Positions 20,110-20,331 of a stretch of DNA of 20,331 nucleotides are shown here, piece by piece. The position numbers were made by a program, and so were the translations under genes. Source of the DNA: a bacterium. GTDB lineage: Bacteria; Patescibacteria; Microgenomatia; Levybacterales; GWA1-39-11. The DNA is taken from the NCBI GenBank assembly GCA_021825285.1, contig JAKAHW010000002.1:1-20331 (forward strand), in the 5' to 3' direction. Below the pieces are notes generated by a model that ran no database searches, was not told where the DNA came from, and saw only the letters and a list, made by a program, of their open reading frames with translations. Positions within the stretch are counted from its first letter, which is position 1; every line of letters starts with the position of its first letter.

Positions 20110-20331
20110 TTAGAAGAAAAGGCTCCACCATTTTTCCCAATTCGGTCTTGTGTCAATTTCTACAGTTTTCTCTTCTTTTGTAGGCGCAGAAGGAGCAATT
20201 ACAGTATGCTCTCCTTGTTTTACCAATCCCAACTTTCTTCTGGCTTCCTCCTCTACAAATCCATTTGTTTTGACATAAAAAAGCCTTTGGGTCAAAAATT
20301 CGTTTTTCTTTTTTTCACCCTCCAATTCTTT
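20110..20331 (-). CDS. FtsB/DivIC-like septum formation protein, C-terminal part
   Basis: The open frame continues past the right edge of the window, so the N-terminus with its membrane helix and coiled coil is missing. The visible 73 residues start in a K/E-rich segment (end of a coiled coil), then have NGFVEEEARRKLGLVKQGEH and end PNWEKWWSLFF. The E-A-R-x-K-L-x-L-V-x-x-G-E motif after a coiled coil is typical of FtsB/DivIC proteins, which link divisome parts. P-N-W-x-K-W-W-x-L-F-F endings are familiar to me from candidate-phyla versions. Confidence 0.8.
   Translation of the reverse strand, partial: KELEGEKKKNEFLTQRLFYVKTNGFVEEEARRKLGLVKQGEHTVIAPSAPTKEEKTVEIDTRPNWEKWWSLFF

Noticed and set aside
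1..20331. Recoded TGA (code 25) as in Gracilibacteria
   Set aside because: TGA ends many genes at the expected length and forms ATGA overlaps; no gene needs TGA read as glycine.

Overview
The window looks like a chromosome segment of a Candidate Phyla Radiation (Patescibacteria) bacterium, most likely in or near the Microgenomates. This is inferred from gene content, not from a marker phylogeny. The signs are an AT-rich, gene-dense backbone with overlapping genes; a stand-alone 5'-3' exonuclease domain of DNA polymerase I; a DUF5654-type small membrane protein; a TM-anchored DsbA-like protein; a TraD/VirD4-like ATPase of the type common in these bacteria; and short AT-rich micro-repeats, some lying inside genes. 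TGA is used as a stop (for example in ATGA start/stop overlaps), so the code is 11, not 25.

Layout. 1-1382 (+): small membrane protein and recF, coupled by a 4-nt overlap. 1395-3271 (-): a 62-aa ORF, nnrD, a duplicated in-frame tail of pyrH, and pyrH. 3451-4239 (+): a DsbA-like protein whose two thioredoxin-fold halves are in swapped order. 4262-7165 (-): a polA-exonuclease, glycosyltransferase, mutM operon with overlapping genes. 7219-10699: a visibly GC-richer island. 10790-18664 (-): TraD-like ATPase, ftsH, yidD, acyP, trpS, murD, murI. 18758-20331: two CAT-anticodon tRNAs, two unrecognised membrane-associated proteins, and the end of an FtsB/DivIC-like gene.

The most unusual part is 7219-10699. 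It reads as two tandem, diverged elements, A (about 1.74 kb) and B (about 1.43 kb), of the same build. At the left of each is a compact structure of about 75-82 nt: an outer helix, a conserved asymmetric internal loop, an inner helix and two hairpins. The helices differ in sequence between copies but stay paired. Next comes one arm of an inverted repeat that matches perfectly within its own element (TGATTTACGGAAA in A, TTGATTGCGGA in B) but differs between elements. All convincing genes lie on the minus strand, and the second arm sits inside a conserved block at the right end. A carries an exported repeat protein with a C-terminal membrane segment. B carries five small genes, four with membrane segments; the first resembles the precursor of a filamentous-phage major coat protein. 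No transposase, integrase, Rep or Zot-like gene is visible, so a filamentous-phage-like or satellite-like mobile element is only a hypothesis.

Translation signals separate island from backbone. At least ten backbone genes have a -10 box (often TGATATAAT) only 6-12 nt before the ATG and no Shine-Dalgarno sequence, which predicts leaderless or nearly leaderless mRNAs. Downstream operon genes start by overlap. Most island genes instead have Shine-Dalgarno sequences and sometimes TTG starts.

The housekeeping genes cover DNA repair (recF, mutM, exonuclease), peptidoglycan precursors (murI, murD), membrane protein quality and insertion (ftsH, yidD), tryptophan charging, UMP phosphorylation and repair of hydrated NAD(P)H.
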